Positions 42,862-50,789 of a DNA stretch of 64,000 nt are shown here, one piece after another. Made by a program: the position numbers and the translations under genes. Every line of letters begins with the position of its first letter. Position 1 is the first letter of the stretch. The notes beneath the pieces are model-generated. The model was not told the DNA's origin and did not search any database. It worked only from the letters and a program-made list of their open reading frames with translations. The DNA comes from JACVRN01 sp036389255 (lineage in GTDB: Bacteria > Acidobacteriota > Blastocatellia > Pyrinomonadales > Pyrinomonadaceae). Where the stretch lies: NCBI GenBank assembly GCA_036389255.1, contig DASVQI010000012.1, forward strand, positions 1-64,000, given 5' to 3'.

Positions 42862-43962
42862 TCACTTCAGTATGATGATGCGTTCGGGCGGAAGCCGGAC
42901 TGTGACGCTCGCGCCCGGCTCGAAGCCGTCCGGCTGAAGCACTAGCGCTTCAAGTGAAAGACCTGCGGCCTCAAGCCTGATGGTAGTGGTCGCGCCTGAG
43001 AAGCTGACGCTAGAGATGCTGGCCGGGAGAGCGTTCTCCGCCGCTTCGCCTTCGCGCGCTCTCTCTTCGTACTCGCTCTTTCCGTAGAGTTGAAGGTGTT
43101 CGGGGCGAATCGCCAGCGTGCAGGGCTTGTTCAGAGGAAGATTAGCGCCGACTTGCGTTGCCACGCGAAGGCTATGGCCGCCCGTCGTTGTGCGAAACAT
43201 GGAGGCTTCCGCGTGGCTCGCGCTCAGGCGCACGGCCTCAATCAGATTGTTGCGCCCAAGGAAGCGCGCGACGCGAACCTCCTCCGGCTGCTCGTAAAGC
43301 TCTCGCGGAGTGCCTGTCTGAAGGATGCGGCCTTCGCTCATGACGCTGATGCGGTCGCAGAGCGCGAAAGCCTCTTCCTGATCGTGCGTGACGTACAGAG
43401 CCGTGAGCTTCAGTCGCTTGACCAATTCGCGCAGCTCCGTACGCGTCTCTTCACGCAGGGCCACGTCCAGATTCGAGAGAGGCTCGTCAAAGAGCAGAAG
43501 GTGAGGCTCTATAGAGATTGCGCGAGCAATCGCCACCCTCTGCTGCTGGCCGCCCGAAAGCGCGTCAACGCCTCGCCGCTCGTAGCCCGAAAGGCTGACC
43601 ATCGAGAGCGCTTCCGTCACGCGACGAGAAACCTCTCCCGCCTCAATGCGGCGTGCGCGCAGGCCGAAGGCCACGTTCTCGAAGACGTTCAGATGAGGAA
43701 AGAGCGCGTAGGATTGAAAGACCATGCCGAAGCCCCTGCGGTCTGCCGGAAGCCGCGTGATTTCCCGCCCGTCAAGCTCTATCTTCCCGTCATCCGGCGC
43801 TTCAAGCCCGGCAACCATTCTGAGCGTAGTCGTCTTGCCGCAACCCGACGGCCCCAGCAGCCCGAAGAACTCGCCCGCCTCCACCTCAAGCGACACGTCC
43901 GCCACCGCGCGCGTCGCGCCATAGCTCTTGGAGATGTTCTGTAAAGATAGAAAACCCATCAA
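42862..43962 (-). CDS. ABC importer ATPase, FbpC/PotA type
   Basis: This 366-residue ATPase has Walker A GPSGCGKTT, the Q-loop FQSYALFPHL, signature LSGGQQQRVAIARA, Walker B LLLFDEPLSNLD and the switch region THDQEEAF. The C-terminal domain is the TOBE/MOP-like regulatory fold (LAIRPEHLQLYGKSE and a final VTVRLPPERIIIL). It is encoded between the binding protein and permease, with which it forms one transporter. Confidence 0.92.
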   Translation of the reverse strand: MMGFLSLQNISKSYGATRAVADVSLEVEAGEFFGLLGPSGCGKTTTLRMVAGLEAPDDGKIELDGREITRLPADRRGFGMVFQSYALFPHLNVFENVAFGLRARRIEAGEVSRRVTEALSMVSLSGYERRGVDALSGGQQQRVAIARAISIEPHLLLFDEPLSNLDVALREETRTELRELVKRLKLTALYVTHDQEEAFALCDRISVMSEGRILQTGTPRELYEQPEEVRVARFLGRNNLIEAVRLSASHAEASMFRTTTGGHSLRVATQVGANLPLNKPCTLAIRPEHLQLYGKSEYEERAREGEAAENALPASISSVSFSGATTTIRLEAAGLSLEALVLQPDGFEPGASVTVRLPPERIIILK

Positions 43963-43966
43963 AAGA

Positions 43967-44017
43967 ATTGATTCACCGGCTCATTTCTTCATTGAGTCAA
44001 TCAACCGTTGAATCAAT
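43967..44017. repeat. intergenic inverted repeat related to the one at 13523
   Basis: Arms 43967-43985 (ATTGATTCACCGGCTCATT) and 43999-44017 pair imperfectly; the right arm reaches the first base of the binding-protein stop codon. The word TTGA(C/T)TCACCGG is shared with the element at 13523-13571. It lies between two genes of one operon, so it may cause partial termination or stabilise the upstream message. Confidence 0.6.
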
Positions 44018-45069
44018 CATTTTTGCCTTCCTCTAATCTCGGCATCCCAGTAACGGAGCCATTCGCCGCCTTCGCGTCTGAGTAAGTCCCAGTTCATCTC
44101 CATCTGCTTGAAGGGCTCGTTCATCCATGCGGGCAGTTGATTGCGGTCAATGTCTGTGCGAATCGGCAGGCGGTAATATTTCTGCGCCGCGTAGGTGATG
44201 CTCTCCGGCGTGGTGACGAACTCGTAGAAGCGGCGGGCTTCCTCTTCGTGCGGAGCGCCGCGCACAATGGCTATGCCGTCAGTGATGACGGGCGTGCCGC
44301 TCGCCGGAAAGTTGTAAGCCAGATGAGTGAGTCCCTTCTGCTCCTTGTAAATCCAGACATCGGGCATGTTCCAGAGACTGATTGCGCCTTCGCCCCGCGC
44401 AAGCTTCTGCATCATCAGAGTTCCGTCAGCCGTGTACTCGTGAACGTTTGCGTCCAGCTTCCTGAGCCAGTCGTAGCCGCCCGCAGGCGAGTTCGTCTCC
44501 TTATAGAATCGCCAAATCATTGCGCCGAAGATGACCCGCATGGAGTCCGACGGGGGCGGGTTGCGAATCAGAACACGATCACGCCAGCGCGCATCCAGCA
44601 CGTCGTCCCAATCTCGCGGCGCTTCTTCGGGACGCACAAGCTGCGTGTTGTAGACTATGACTTCCGGCGTCTGGTAAGTGCCGTACCACATGTCCTGCGC
44701 GTCACGCGAAGTCGCGGGCACTTTGTCCGCCCACGTGGGCTTGTACGGCGCAAGCAGGTTTTCCTCGGCAGCCGTCTGAAAGGTCAGGTGCGAAGCTCCC
44801 CACCAGAGGTCTGCCTGCGGGCGATTGCGCTCGGCGCGAACCCTCGCCAGCACCTCCTGAGAGCCCATGTCCAGAAACTGCACGTTCACTTCCGGGTTCG
44901 CCGCTTTGTAACGCGCAGCGAAATCCTTCAGCATGTCCTGACCGTGCGGCGTGTATATGAGAAGAGTCCGCCCGGAGCCGCCGCCGCCACCGCGCCCGCA
45001 CGACAGAGCGAGCAGCAGGCCGCAGACAAGAAGAAGCATTGACGCTATGCGAACGCTGTTTGAATACAT
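44017..45069 (-). CDS. ABC importer substrate-binding lipoprotein, Fe3+-type family
   Basis: This 350-residue protein has a lipoprotein signal with lipobox LALSC and a Gly-rich anchor linker (GRGGGGGSG). The mature part begins LLIYTPHGQDMLKDFAARYK, as in family-1 ferric-binding proteins, and has the hinge phrases QADLWWGASHLTFQ and TPEVIVYNTQL. A Tyr pair near the C terminus (QKYYRLPIRTD) could coordinate metal as in FbpA, but the alignment is uncertain. As the first gene of the operon it would be made in excess. No clear Fur box is seen in the 158-bp region upstream. Confidence 0.85.
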   Translation of the reverse strand: MYSNSVRIASMLLLVCGLLLALSCGRGGGGGSGRTLLIYTPHGQDMLKDFAARYKAANPEVNVQFLDMGSQEVLARVRAERNRPQADLWWGASHLTFQTAAEENLLAPYKPTWADKVPATSRDAQDMWYGTYQTPEVIVYNTQLVRPEEAPRDWDDVLDARWRDRVLIRNPPPSDSMRVIFGAMIWRFYKETNSPAGGYDWLRKLDANVHEYTADGTLMMQKLARGEGAISLWNMPDVWIYKEQKGLTHLAYNFPASGTPVITDGIAIVRGAPHEEEARRFYEFVTTPESITYAAQKYYRLPIRTDIDRNQLPAWMNEPFKQMEMNWDLLRREGGEWLRYWDAEIRGRQK

Positions 45070-45228
45070 TCTTTGTAGCTTGAGATGTTAAATATTTTTT
45101 CGAGCCCGTTTATCCTAGCATACTCCCTGCGAGCGACGTACCGCATCAAAGCTGAGCGGCCGGGCTTGTTACCGGCCGACGTAGGAAAGTAAAATGGGCC
45201 ACAAGAAGATTACAGAAGGAAAAACGAG

Positions 45229-45474
45229 ATGGCGAACATAAGGATGTACACGACCGAGTGGTGCGGCGACTGCCGCAACGCCAAGCGGTACCTGCGCGAG
45301 CTGGGCGTGGAGTTCGAGGAAGTCAACATTGAAGAGAACGAGCAGGCGGCTGCTTTCGTAATAGATGCGAACGAGGGCAAACGAAAGGTGCCCACGTTCG
45401 AGGTTGACGGGCGCACCTTTAATCTCTCCCCCTTTGACGCGAAGAAACTGCGCACGGAGCTTGGCTTGAGCTGA
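45229..45474 (+). CDS. glutaredoxin/mycoredoxin-like protein
   Basis: This 81-residue thioredoxin-fold protein has the active site WCGDC near residue 12, then VPTFEVDGRTF with the cis-Pro that contacts the substrate. Length and the C-terminal helix fit NrdH/mycoredoxin-type proteins. It would reduce protein disulfides or mixed thiols; the electron donor is unknown. It has a GAAGG-like ribosome site upstream of the ATG at 45229. Confidence 0.9.
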   Translation: MANIRMYTTEWCGDCRNAKRYLRELGVEFEEVNIEENEQAAAFVIDANEGKRKVPTFEVDGRTFNLSPFDAKKLRTELGLS

Positions 45475-45505
45475 GAGAGGCTGAAAAGAGGGAGGATTGT
45501 TGATT

Positions 45506-45769
45506 ATGACGGCAGGCATGAAGAGAAGGGTGTTGAGGGCGGGCGGCTGGAGTCTGGCCAAGAGAATCGTCAAGCCCATTCCGGTCGTGGGAACGGTCGT
45601 AGCCGTCGGCCTCGCGGGCTACGAGATAAAGAGGAAGGGGCTGATTCCCGGCGCAATCCACGTCGGTCTGGATGTCACGCCCATAGTCGGCACGGCCAAA
45701 GGCATAATCGAAATCTTCACGGGCGACTGGATTCCTGACAAGAGCGCGCGTCGCTCTCGTTCAAAGTAA
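45506..45769 (+). CDS. small hydrophobic protein of unknown function
   Basis: The start is set at the ATG at 45506, ten bases after GGAGG, giving 87 residues. There is one hydrophobic stretch (PVVGTVVAVGLAGYEI) and a second amphipathic one (GLDVTPIVGTAKGIIEIF), with basic ends. I do not recognise it. It follows the glutaredoxin-like gene by 31 bases, so they may be in one operon. Confidence 0.6.
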   Translation: MTAGMKRRVLRAGGWSLAKRIVKPIPVVGTVVAVGLAGYEIKRKGLIPGAIHVGLDVTPIVGTAKGIIEIFTGDWIPDKSARRSRSK

Positions 45770-45814
45770 GGGCAGAATAAGGCAGGGAAAATCCTATTCG
45801 GAGGAGAAAGCCTT

Positions 45815-46246
45815 GTGAGCCGGATTGTTCAACGCGTGGGTTTCGGAGCGCTCCTGCTGCTTTCGTCTATTCTCTTCATCCCTTCGACCGCCCCGGCGCA
45901 GACGGCCGGGACAAAACCCATCTACCGCATTGAGTTCAAGCCGGGCGCGCGAGCTACGATTGTGGAAGGCACGGTCACGCAACCGGCTGGCGAAGGCGAC
46001 ATGCACAACTCCGGCTCTGAGAGATATACGCTCAGGGTTAGGGGCGGGCAGACGCTCAGGCTGGAGATAACGTCAGACAACAACGAAGCCCTCTTTTCTC
46101 TTTCCACGCCCGACTTCGAGATAGTTGACGCCGCCGCAGGCGTCAAGCGCTTCTACGGCAAGCTGCGGTTTTCCGGCGATTACTACATCACGGTCTTTGC
46201 GCGCAAGAGCGCCTCTCGCTTCAAGCTCAAGGTCACGCTCCGTTAG
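45815..46246 (+). CDS. secreted beta-rich protein of unknown function
   Basis: This 143-residue protein starts at GTG 45815, preceded by GGAGGAG. A signal peptide (FGALLLLSSILFIPSTAPAQ) leads into a beta-rich domain with a jelly-roll-like pattern (RYTLRVRGGQTLRLEITSDN, FSGDYYITVFARKSASRFKL). This resembles the C-terminal pre-peptidase-type domains of secreted bacterial proteins. Its last 14 bases overlap the end of gatA on the other strand. Confidence 0.7.
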   Translation: MSRIVQRVGFGALLLLSSILFIPSTAPAQTAGTKPIYRIEFKPGARATIVEGTVTQPAGEGDMHNSGSERYTLRVRGGQTLRLEITSDNNEALFSLSTPDFEIVDAAAGVKRFYGKLRFSGDYYITVFARKSASRFKLKVTLR

Positions 46247-47723
46247 AGGTTTCATCAGCAAGCGCGCTCACCGCCGGTCTTGCTTGAAGCGGGTGCTTCT
46301 GTTCGTAAGCGTGCGCCAGCCTGACGAGCCCCGCTTCGTCCCAGTGTCGCGTCATCAACTGCAAGCCGATGGGCAGACCTTCCTTTGACAGTCCGCAGGG
46401 GACGGTGATTCCCGGCACTCCAACCAGATTTGCCGTGCAGGTGTAAATGTCGTTCAGGTACATGGAGAGCGGGTCGTCCACCTTCTCGCCTATGAGAAAC
46501 GCAGGCGTCGGCGTAGTGGGCGTCAGTATGGCGTCACACTTCTCGAAGGCGCTCCTGAAATCAATCTTCAGAAGCGTTCGCACCTGCTGGGCCTTGCGAT
46601 AGTAAGCCTCGTAGTAGCCTGACGAGAGTACGTAAGTGCCTAGCATGATGCGGCGCTTGACCTCCGCCCCGAAACCCTCGTCGCGCGTGCGGCTGTACAT
46701 CTCGCGCAGGTTCTTAGCCTCTTCTGCGCGGAAGCCGTAGCGCACGCCGTCAAAGCGAGCGAGGTTAGAAGAGGCTTCCGCCGTGGCTATGATGTAGTAG
46801 ACGGCTATGCAGTACTTGGCGTGCGGCAGCTCTATGTCAATAATCTCCGCGCCAAGCTCTCTGTAAGCTTCTATAGCGCTCTCGACGCGCTCGCGCACCT
46901 CTTCGTCCAGCCCCTCGCTCAGCAGAGAGCGCGGCACGCCTATGCGCACGCCGCTCACGTCACCCGTCAGGCTTTCTGTGTAATCCGGCACAGGCACGTC
47001 GGCGCTGGTGGCATCTAGCGGGTCACGGCCCGCAGCTACTTTTAAGACCTCGGCAGTATCGCGCACGGTGCGGCCAAAGATTGAGATGTGGTCTAGGGAT
47101 GACGCGAAGGCCACAAGGCCATAGCGTGAAAGCCTGCCGTAGGTAGGCTTCAGTCCGACTATGCCGCAGAGCGCGGCTGGCTGGCGGACTGAGCCGCCCG
47201 TCTCGGAGCCCAGCGCTACGGGCACAATCCCGGCCGCGACAGCCGCCGCAGAACCGCCCGATGAGCCGCCCGGCACGCGCTCCGTGTCCCAAGGGTTTCT
47301 TACCACGCCGAACGCAGAGTTCTCGTTCGACGAGCCCATGGCGAACTCGTCCAGATTCGTCTTGCCTATGACGACAGCGCCCGCTTGCTGCAAGCGCTCT
47401 ATGACGGTGGCGCTGTAGGGCGGGTGATACGGCCCCAGGATGCGCGAGCCGCAGGATGCCTGTAGCCCGCGCACGCAGATGTTGTCTTTGACCGCGAGCG
47501 GAACGCCCGCGAGCGGAAGCTTCGATTCTGTGTCATGCTGCGCTGCGCTCAACTCGTCTGCTCTTGCCATTGCGCCCTTGCGGTTTATCTCAAGGAACGC
47601 GTTGAGCGTTTCATTGAGCCGTTCGGCGGCCTCTAAAGAACGCTCTATGGTCTGGCGCGGGCTGGCTTGGCCTGAATTGATGCGGCTGCGAATCGCTTCG
47701 ACGTTGTATTCTGATGAAGACAT
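46233..47723 (-). CDS. gatA: glutamyl/aspartyl-tRNA amidotransferase subunit A
   Basis: This 496-residue amidase releases ammonia from glutamine for the Glu-tRNA(Gln)/Asp-tRNA(Asn) amidotransferase. The Ser-cisSer-Lys triad is visible: Lys in PLAVKDNI, and the two Ser in the Gly/Ser-rich loop GGSSGGSAAAVAAG and GSETGGSVRQPA. GatC is encoded just upstream at 47816; gatB is not in the window. Length fits GatA. Confidence 0.94.
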   Translation of the reverse strand: MSSSEYNVEAIRSRINSGQASPRQTIERSLEAAERLNETLNAFLEINRKGAMARADELSAAQHDTESKLPLAGVPLAVKDNICVRGLQASCGSRILGPYHPPYSATVIERLQQAGAVVIGKTNLDEFAMGSSNENSAFGVVRNPWDTERVPGGSSGGSAAAVAAGIVPVALGSETGGSVRQPAALCGIVGLKPTYGRLSRYGLVAFASSLDHISIFGRTVRDTAEVLKVAAGRDPLDATSADVPVPDYTESLTGDVSGVRIGVPRSLLSEGLDEEVRERVESAIEAYRELGAEIIDIELPHAKYCIAVYYIIATAEASSNLARFDGVRYGFRAEEAKNLREMYSRTRDEGFGAEVKRRIMLGTYVLSSGYYEAYYRKAQQVRTLLKIDFRSAFEKCDAILTPTTPTPAFLIGEKVDDPLSMYLNDIYTCTANLVGVPGITVPCGLSKEGLPIGLQLMTRHWDEAGLVRLAHAYEQKHPLQARPAVSALADETSNGA

Positions 47724-47726
47724 AGT

Positions 47727-47793
47727 TAGTAATCGGCAATCAGCAGACAGCTATCAACAATCAAGCGCGGCGCTCATCGCCCGGCTGATTACT
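47727..47793. repeat. intergenic inverted repeat between gatC and gatA
   Basis: The left part reads AGTAATCGGCAATCAGC, the right part GCTGATTACT; they pair as AGTAATC(A/G)GC. The word GTAATCAG is shared with 56446. It separates two genes of one operon and sits directly before the gatA start. Confidence 0.45.
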
Positions 47794-47815
47794 GGCGGCT
47801 GAAGGCTGAAATCTT

Positions 47816-48112
47816 TTAGAGAACTTTAGGGACTCGGAAGTGGCCGCTCGCTGGGTCAGGAGCCTCATCTAGCGCAAGGCTCTGGCCGAGCGAAGGCCGG
47901 GTGACATCTTCGCGCGAGGCATCCGTGGCTTCATGCTCAGGCGTCAGCCCGCCCGTGGCCGGTTCAATCAGGCTCGTGTCCAACTCGTTGAGCTGTTCTA
48001 CGTAGGCCACAATTTCGGCTATCTGCGGCGTAAAGGCGCGGCGCTCTTCGGGCGTAATCTCAAGATGAGCGAGCGCCGCAATCTTCTCTATATCAGATTC
48101 TGTAATAGGCAT
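47816..48112 (-). CDS. gatC: glutamyl/aspartyl-tRNA amidotransferase subunit C
   Basis: This 98-residue protein starts PITESDIEKIAALAHLEITP, the typical GatC opening, and has the central VAYVEQLNELDTS helix. It ends RVPKVL as in most GatC. It stabilises the GatA-GatB pair. It lies 93 bases upstream of gatA on the same strand. Confidence 0.93.
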   Translation of the reverse strand: MPITESDIEKIAALAHLEITPEERRAFTPQIAEIVAYVEQLNELDTSLIEPATGGLTPEHEATDASREDVTRPSLGQSLALDEAPDPASGHFRVPKVL

Positions 48113-48188
48113 AATTCGAGTTTGGATTTCGGATTAGCGGGACTGATTGAAGCTCATTAAGCTGGATTGTCGCTCAAACCCGAAATCG

Positions 48189-48668
48189 TCAGATTCCTTT
48201 GTCTCTTTCGCGTCTGTCAATGCAACTGCCTGCGGCAAGCAGGAAGCGGCGGCGCAGGTCTTCGTCCTGAATCGCCACGGCCGCGTCCATCAAATCAACT
48301 GTGGCACGCTTGAGCGCTCGCCGCTCCTGCTCTTCGCGCTCCGCCTGCTCGTGGCGCGAGGCGCTGCGAGCGGCGGCCACGGCCTTCGGGTCTAGACGAA
48401 ACTCTATGTAAGTCACTATGGCTTGGCCCAGCAGAGAGTTGATACGAAAGAGAAGCTGGCCGCTCATGGCCTCCAACTGCCTCTGCCATGTGGAGTCTGC
48501 TACGGCCACTATCAGCGTCTTTCGATAAAGCCGGAATGGAACGGCCTGTCGGCTCAGCTCCGGGCCAGCCACGCGCCGCCATGCTACGAGCGCGGCGGCC
48601 TCAAGCACCTCTTCGCTCTCGCCCGCAGCGCGCAGCAGTTTCGGCAGCGCTCGAATCAAATCGTCCAT
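48189..48668 (-). CDS. DUF721 / DciA-like protein
   Basis: The start is set at the ATG at 48668 (MDDLIRALPKLLRAAGESEE); upstream sequence in frame is repeat-like. The 159-residue product has the DUF721 core: VAWRRVAGPELSRQAVPFRL and TLIVAVADSTWQRQLEAM. Members of this family include DciA, the loader of the replicative helicase in bacteria that lack DnaC. That role is likely but cannot be read from sequence alone. Confidence 0.85.
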   Translation of the reverse strand: MDDLIRALPKLLRAAGESEEVLEAAALVAWRRVAGPELSRQAVPFRLYRKTLIVAVADSTWQRQLEAMSGQLLFRINSLLGQAIVTYIEFRLDPKAVAAARSASRHEQAEREEQERRALKRATVDLMDAAVAIQDEDLRRRFLLAAGSCIDRRERDKGI

Positions 48669-48682
48669 GATGCGATTTAGCC

Positions 48683-48748
48683 GGATTTTAGATTGAAGCA
48701 GCGACGAGAGTTTGAATAGCTTTAGCCCGTCCTGATAATCTAAAATCC
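48683..48748. repeat. inverted repeat with GGATTTTAGATT arms
   Basis: Perfect 12-bp arms lie at 48683-48694 and 48737-48748, with a 42-base loop. It is just upstream of the DUF721 gene, and the frame of that gene extends through it without stops. It lies between divergent genes, so it is not a terminator. Confidence 0.6.
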
Positions 48749-48807
48749 AGAATCGCGTCGAGTTTAGTTTAAAAAGCGGCGGGGCCACAAGCTATCAGAG
48801 GGAGCGT

Positions 48808-49416
48808 ATGACCGGAGGGAAGCTTTTCAAAGAGAGACTATTGCTCGCTTCTCAAAGCCCAAGAAGGGCGGAGATTCTGCGCTCGGTCGGCTGGCCCTTT
48901 GAAGCCTTCGCCGTGGAGATTGACGAAACACCGCGCGCCGGAGAGAGCCCGGCGAGCTACGTGGAGAGGCTGGCGCTCGAAAAAGCTGAAGCGGCGGCGA
49001 GGATAAGGCACGCGCCGCTTGTGCTGGGCGCGGACACGACCGTTGTCGTTGACGCAGCGATACTCGGCAAGCCCGAATCCGACGGGGACGCGCGCCGTAT
49101 GCTGCGCCTGCTGACGAACAGGTGGCACGAGGTTCTGACGGGCGTCGCGCTCGTTTCGGGCGGCGGAATCGTAGAAGACAGCGTGCGTCGCAGTATCGCG
49201 CATGAGAGAACGCGCGTGCGTTTCGGCCCCATGACAGAGCAGGAGATTGATTGGTACGTGCGAACGGGCGAGCCTGCGGACAAAGCCGGGGCTTATGCCA
49301 TACAGGGCCGCGCGGCGCTCTTCATAGAAGGGATTGAAGGCGACTACTGGAACGTGGTGGGCCTGCCCGTCAGGCTGGTCTACAAACTGGCGAACGAGTT
49401 GTATGGCCGGGCATAA
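48808..49416 (+). CDS. maf: Maf-family nucleotide pyrophosphatase
   Basis: This 202-residue protein begins LLLASQSPRRAEILRSVGWP, the Maf signature with its Ser and Arg pair, then VLGADTTVVVDAAILGKP. Maf hydrolyses non-canonical or excess nucleoside triphosphates (dTTP/UTP type for YhdE-like members). The ending YWNVVGLPVRLVY is typical. Its last two codons and stop lie within the long hairpin at 49411. Confidence 0.92.
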   Translation: MTGGKLFKERLLLASQSPRRAEILRSVGWPFEAFAVEIDETPRAGESPASYVERLALEKAEAAARIRHAPLVLGADTTVVVDAAILGKPESDGDARRMLRLLTNRWHEVLTGVALVSGGGIVEDSVRRSIAHERTRVRFGPMTEQEIDWYVRTGEPADKAGAYAIQGRAALFIEGIEGDYWNVVGLPVRLVYKLANELYGRA

Positions 49417-49467
49417 ACTTAAAGGGGCTGGCTTCCAGATTGGAAGCCAGCCCCTTTAAGTTTATGC
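49411..49467. terminator. 27-bp perfect hairpin terminator for maf and the redoxin gene
   Basis: Arms 49411-49437 and 49441-49467 are perfectly complementary over 27 bp with a three-base loop GAT. The arms start GCATAAACTTAAAGGGGC. The plus-strand arm contains the maf stop codon TAA. T-rich sequence at the arm ends makes it symmetrical and able to end both convergent transcripts. Confidence 0.85.
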
Positions 49468-49479
49468 TCAGGCTGAATC

Positions 49480-50031
49480 TTACTTGAGCAGCTCGTTCAA
49501 AGGCTCGGCTAGCTGCTCGGATAGATTTCCTTCCGGGTCAAGGCCGGTGATGGGCGAGCGAAAGACCTTCCCGGTTCTGTCCAGTATGACTATGGCGGGA
49601 AGCTCACTGACGCCCATCTGCTTGACTATGGCGGCTTCCGGGTCGCGCAGGACAGTGATGTTCAAATCGTGGCGACGCGAGAATGCCTTTAGCTGCTCGT
49701 CAGTAGCGTAGTTTCTGGACTTGGGTGATTCGGAATCGGTGCTTACCCAGTAGACGACAACGCCGCGCTTGCCGTACTCGTTGGCGAGCTTGCGAATGTT
49801 CTGGGCCTGCTTGCGCGAGAGCGGCAGCCAGCTAGCCCCTACGGCCAGCACTACAACCTGCCCGCGCACCTCATTTGCGCCTATGGCCTGCCCGTCAATC
49901 GAGCGGAACTGGAAATCAAGCGGCTCCTGCCGGGCCTGAGCCGCCTTCTGCGGCGTGAGAACCAGCACCGACAGGGCCATTAAAAATAAAAAGGTCGCGG
50001 CAGCCAAAGACCTGCGACTCGTTGAAATCAT
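49480..50031 (-). CDS. TlpA-like redoxin lacking the CxxC active site
   Basis: This 183-residue protein has a signal peptide (LAAATFLFLMALSVLVL) and a thioredoxin-fold domain of the AhpC/TlpA type (LDFQFRSIDGQAIGANEVRG, VVVLAVGASWLPLSRKQ, FRSPITGLDPEG). Where the family has W-C-x-x-C, this reads Trp68-Leu69-Pro70-Leu71-Ser72. The cis-Pro segment SELPAIVILD is intact. It cannot do normal thiol redox chemistry at this site; a binding or chaperone role is possible. It stands alone, convergent with maf. Confidence 0.85.
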   Translation of the reverse strand: MISTSRRSLAAATFLFLMALSVLVLTPQKAAQARQEPLDFQFRSIDGQAIGANEVRGQVVVLAVGASWLPLSRKQAQNIRKLANEYGKRGVVVYWVSTDSESPKSRNYATDEQLKAFSRRHDLNITVLRDPEAAIVKQMGVSELPAIVILDRTGKVFRSPITGLDPEGNLSEQLAEPLNELLK

Positions 50032-50150
50032 CTCTCTCTCCTTTGCGTGCGCGCATTCTCTTTGACCTGCTTATCGTGTTGAAGGAACCGGGGCACGCAA
50101 CTACTTTGATGAGCTTAAATGACGTTCAGTTGGATGACGGGTCTGCTTAA

Positions 50151-50789
50151 TTAACTCGCGCCGCTTTCATGTTGTACATCTACTGCGGGCGGCTCTGCCC
50201 CGAAGACCTCTTTGAAGAGCGCGCGGTAATCATCCCACGTATCCATATCGCGCGCAATATAAGGCGACTCTACGGGGACGCGTGAGACTTGCCCCCTGTA
50301 CCTGTCAAAGAGAGCGCGCAAGCCTCCCTGCTCGTCTAAGCTGAGTAGCTCCGCACGCAGGCTGGCATCTATCAGAACGGGATGGCCCCCTCGTCCGGCG
50401 TACTCGGGGACGAGAAGCTTCGCGCCCGAGCGTTGCCACTCGTGAATCAAAGCTCGGGGCACGCCGGGCGGGATGGCTGGCTGGTCAACGAGCGCCACAA
50501 GAATAGCCGCCGCGTCAATGGAAAGCCCTTCCACGCCGAGAGCTATGCTTCTGCCCATCTCGCTTTCGGCCTCAGGATTGACGGCAAAGCTTACGGGAAG
50601 GTGTGTGAGAGCGCGTCGAACCTCGTCGCCGCGCGTGCCCGTGACGACCACCACCTCGTCCGCGCCGCCTTCGAGCAGATAGCGCACGCAGCGCTCGGCC
50701 ACTGTGGCATCTCCGAAGGGAAGAAGCGGCTTAAACCGGCCCATGCGGCGGCTTCGCCCTGCGGCTAAGAGAATGGCGGCAATGCTCAC
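50151..50789 (-). CDS. mocA: molybdenum cofactor nucleotidyltransferase, MocA-like
   Basis: This 212-residue protein has the NTP-transferase opening AAILLAAGRSRRMGRFKPLL and VVVVTGTRGDEV. MocA attaches CMP to molybdopterin to make the cytosine-dinucleotide cofactor used by xanthine-oxidase-family enzymes. It overlaps the FAD-subunit gene by four bases in the same operon, which supports this assignment over other small nucleotidyltransferases. Confidence 0.85.
   Translation of the reverse strand: MSIAAILLAAGRSRRMGRFKPLLPFGDATVAERCVRYLLEGGADEVVVVTGTRGDEVRRALTHLPVSFAVNPEAESEMGRSIALGVEGLSIDAAAILVALVDQPAIPPGVPRALIHEWQRSGAKLLVPEYAGRGGHPVLIDASLRAELLSLDEQGGLRALFDRYRGQVSRVPVESPYIARDMDTWDDYRALFKEVFGAEPPAVDVQHESGAS

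Noticed and set aside
43090..45042. Two long plus-strand open frames (284 and 301 codons)
   Set aside because: Both are antisense to the ABC ATPase and binding-protein genes of the importer, which have all family motifs.
45070..45228. Fur box before the Fe3+-type importer
   Set aside because: The AT-rich stretch near 45085-45100 does not match the GATAATGATAATCATTATC pattern well enough.
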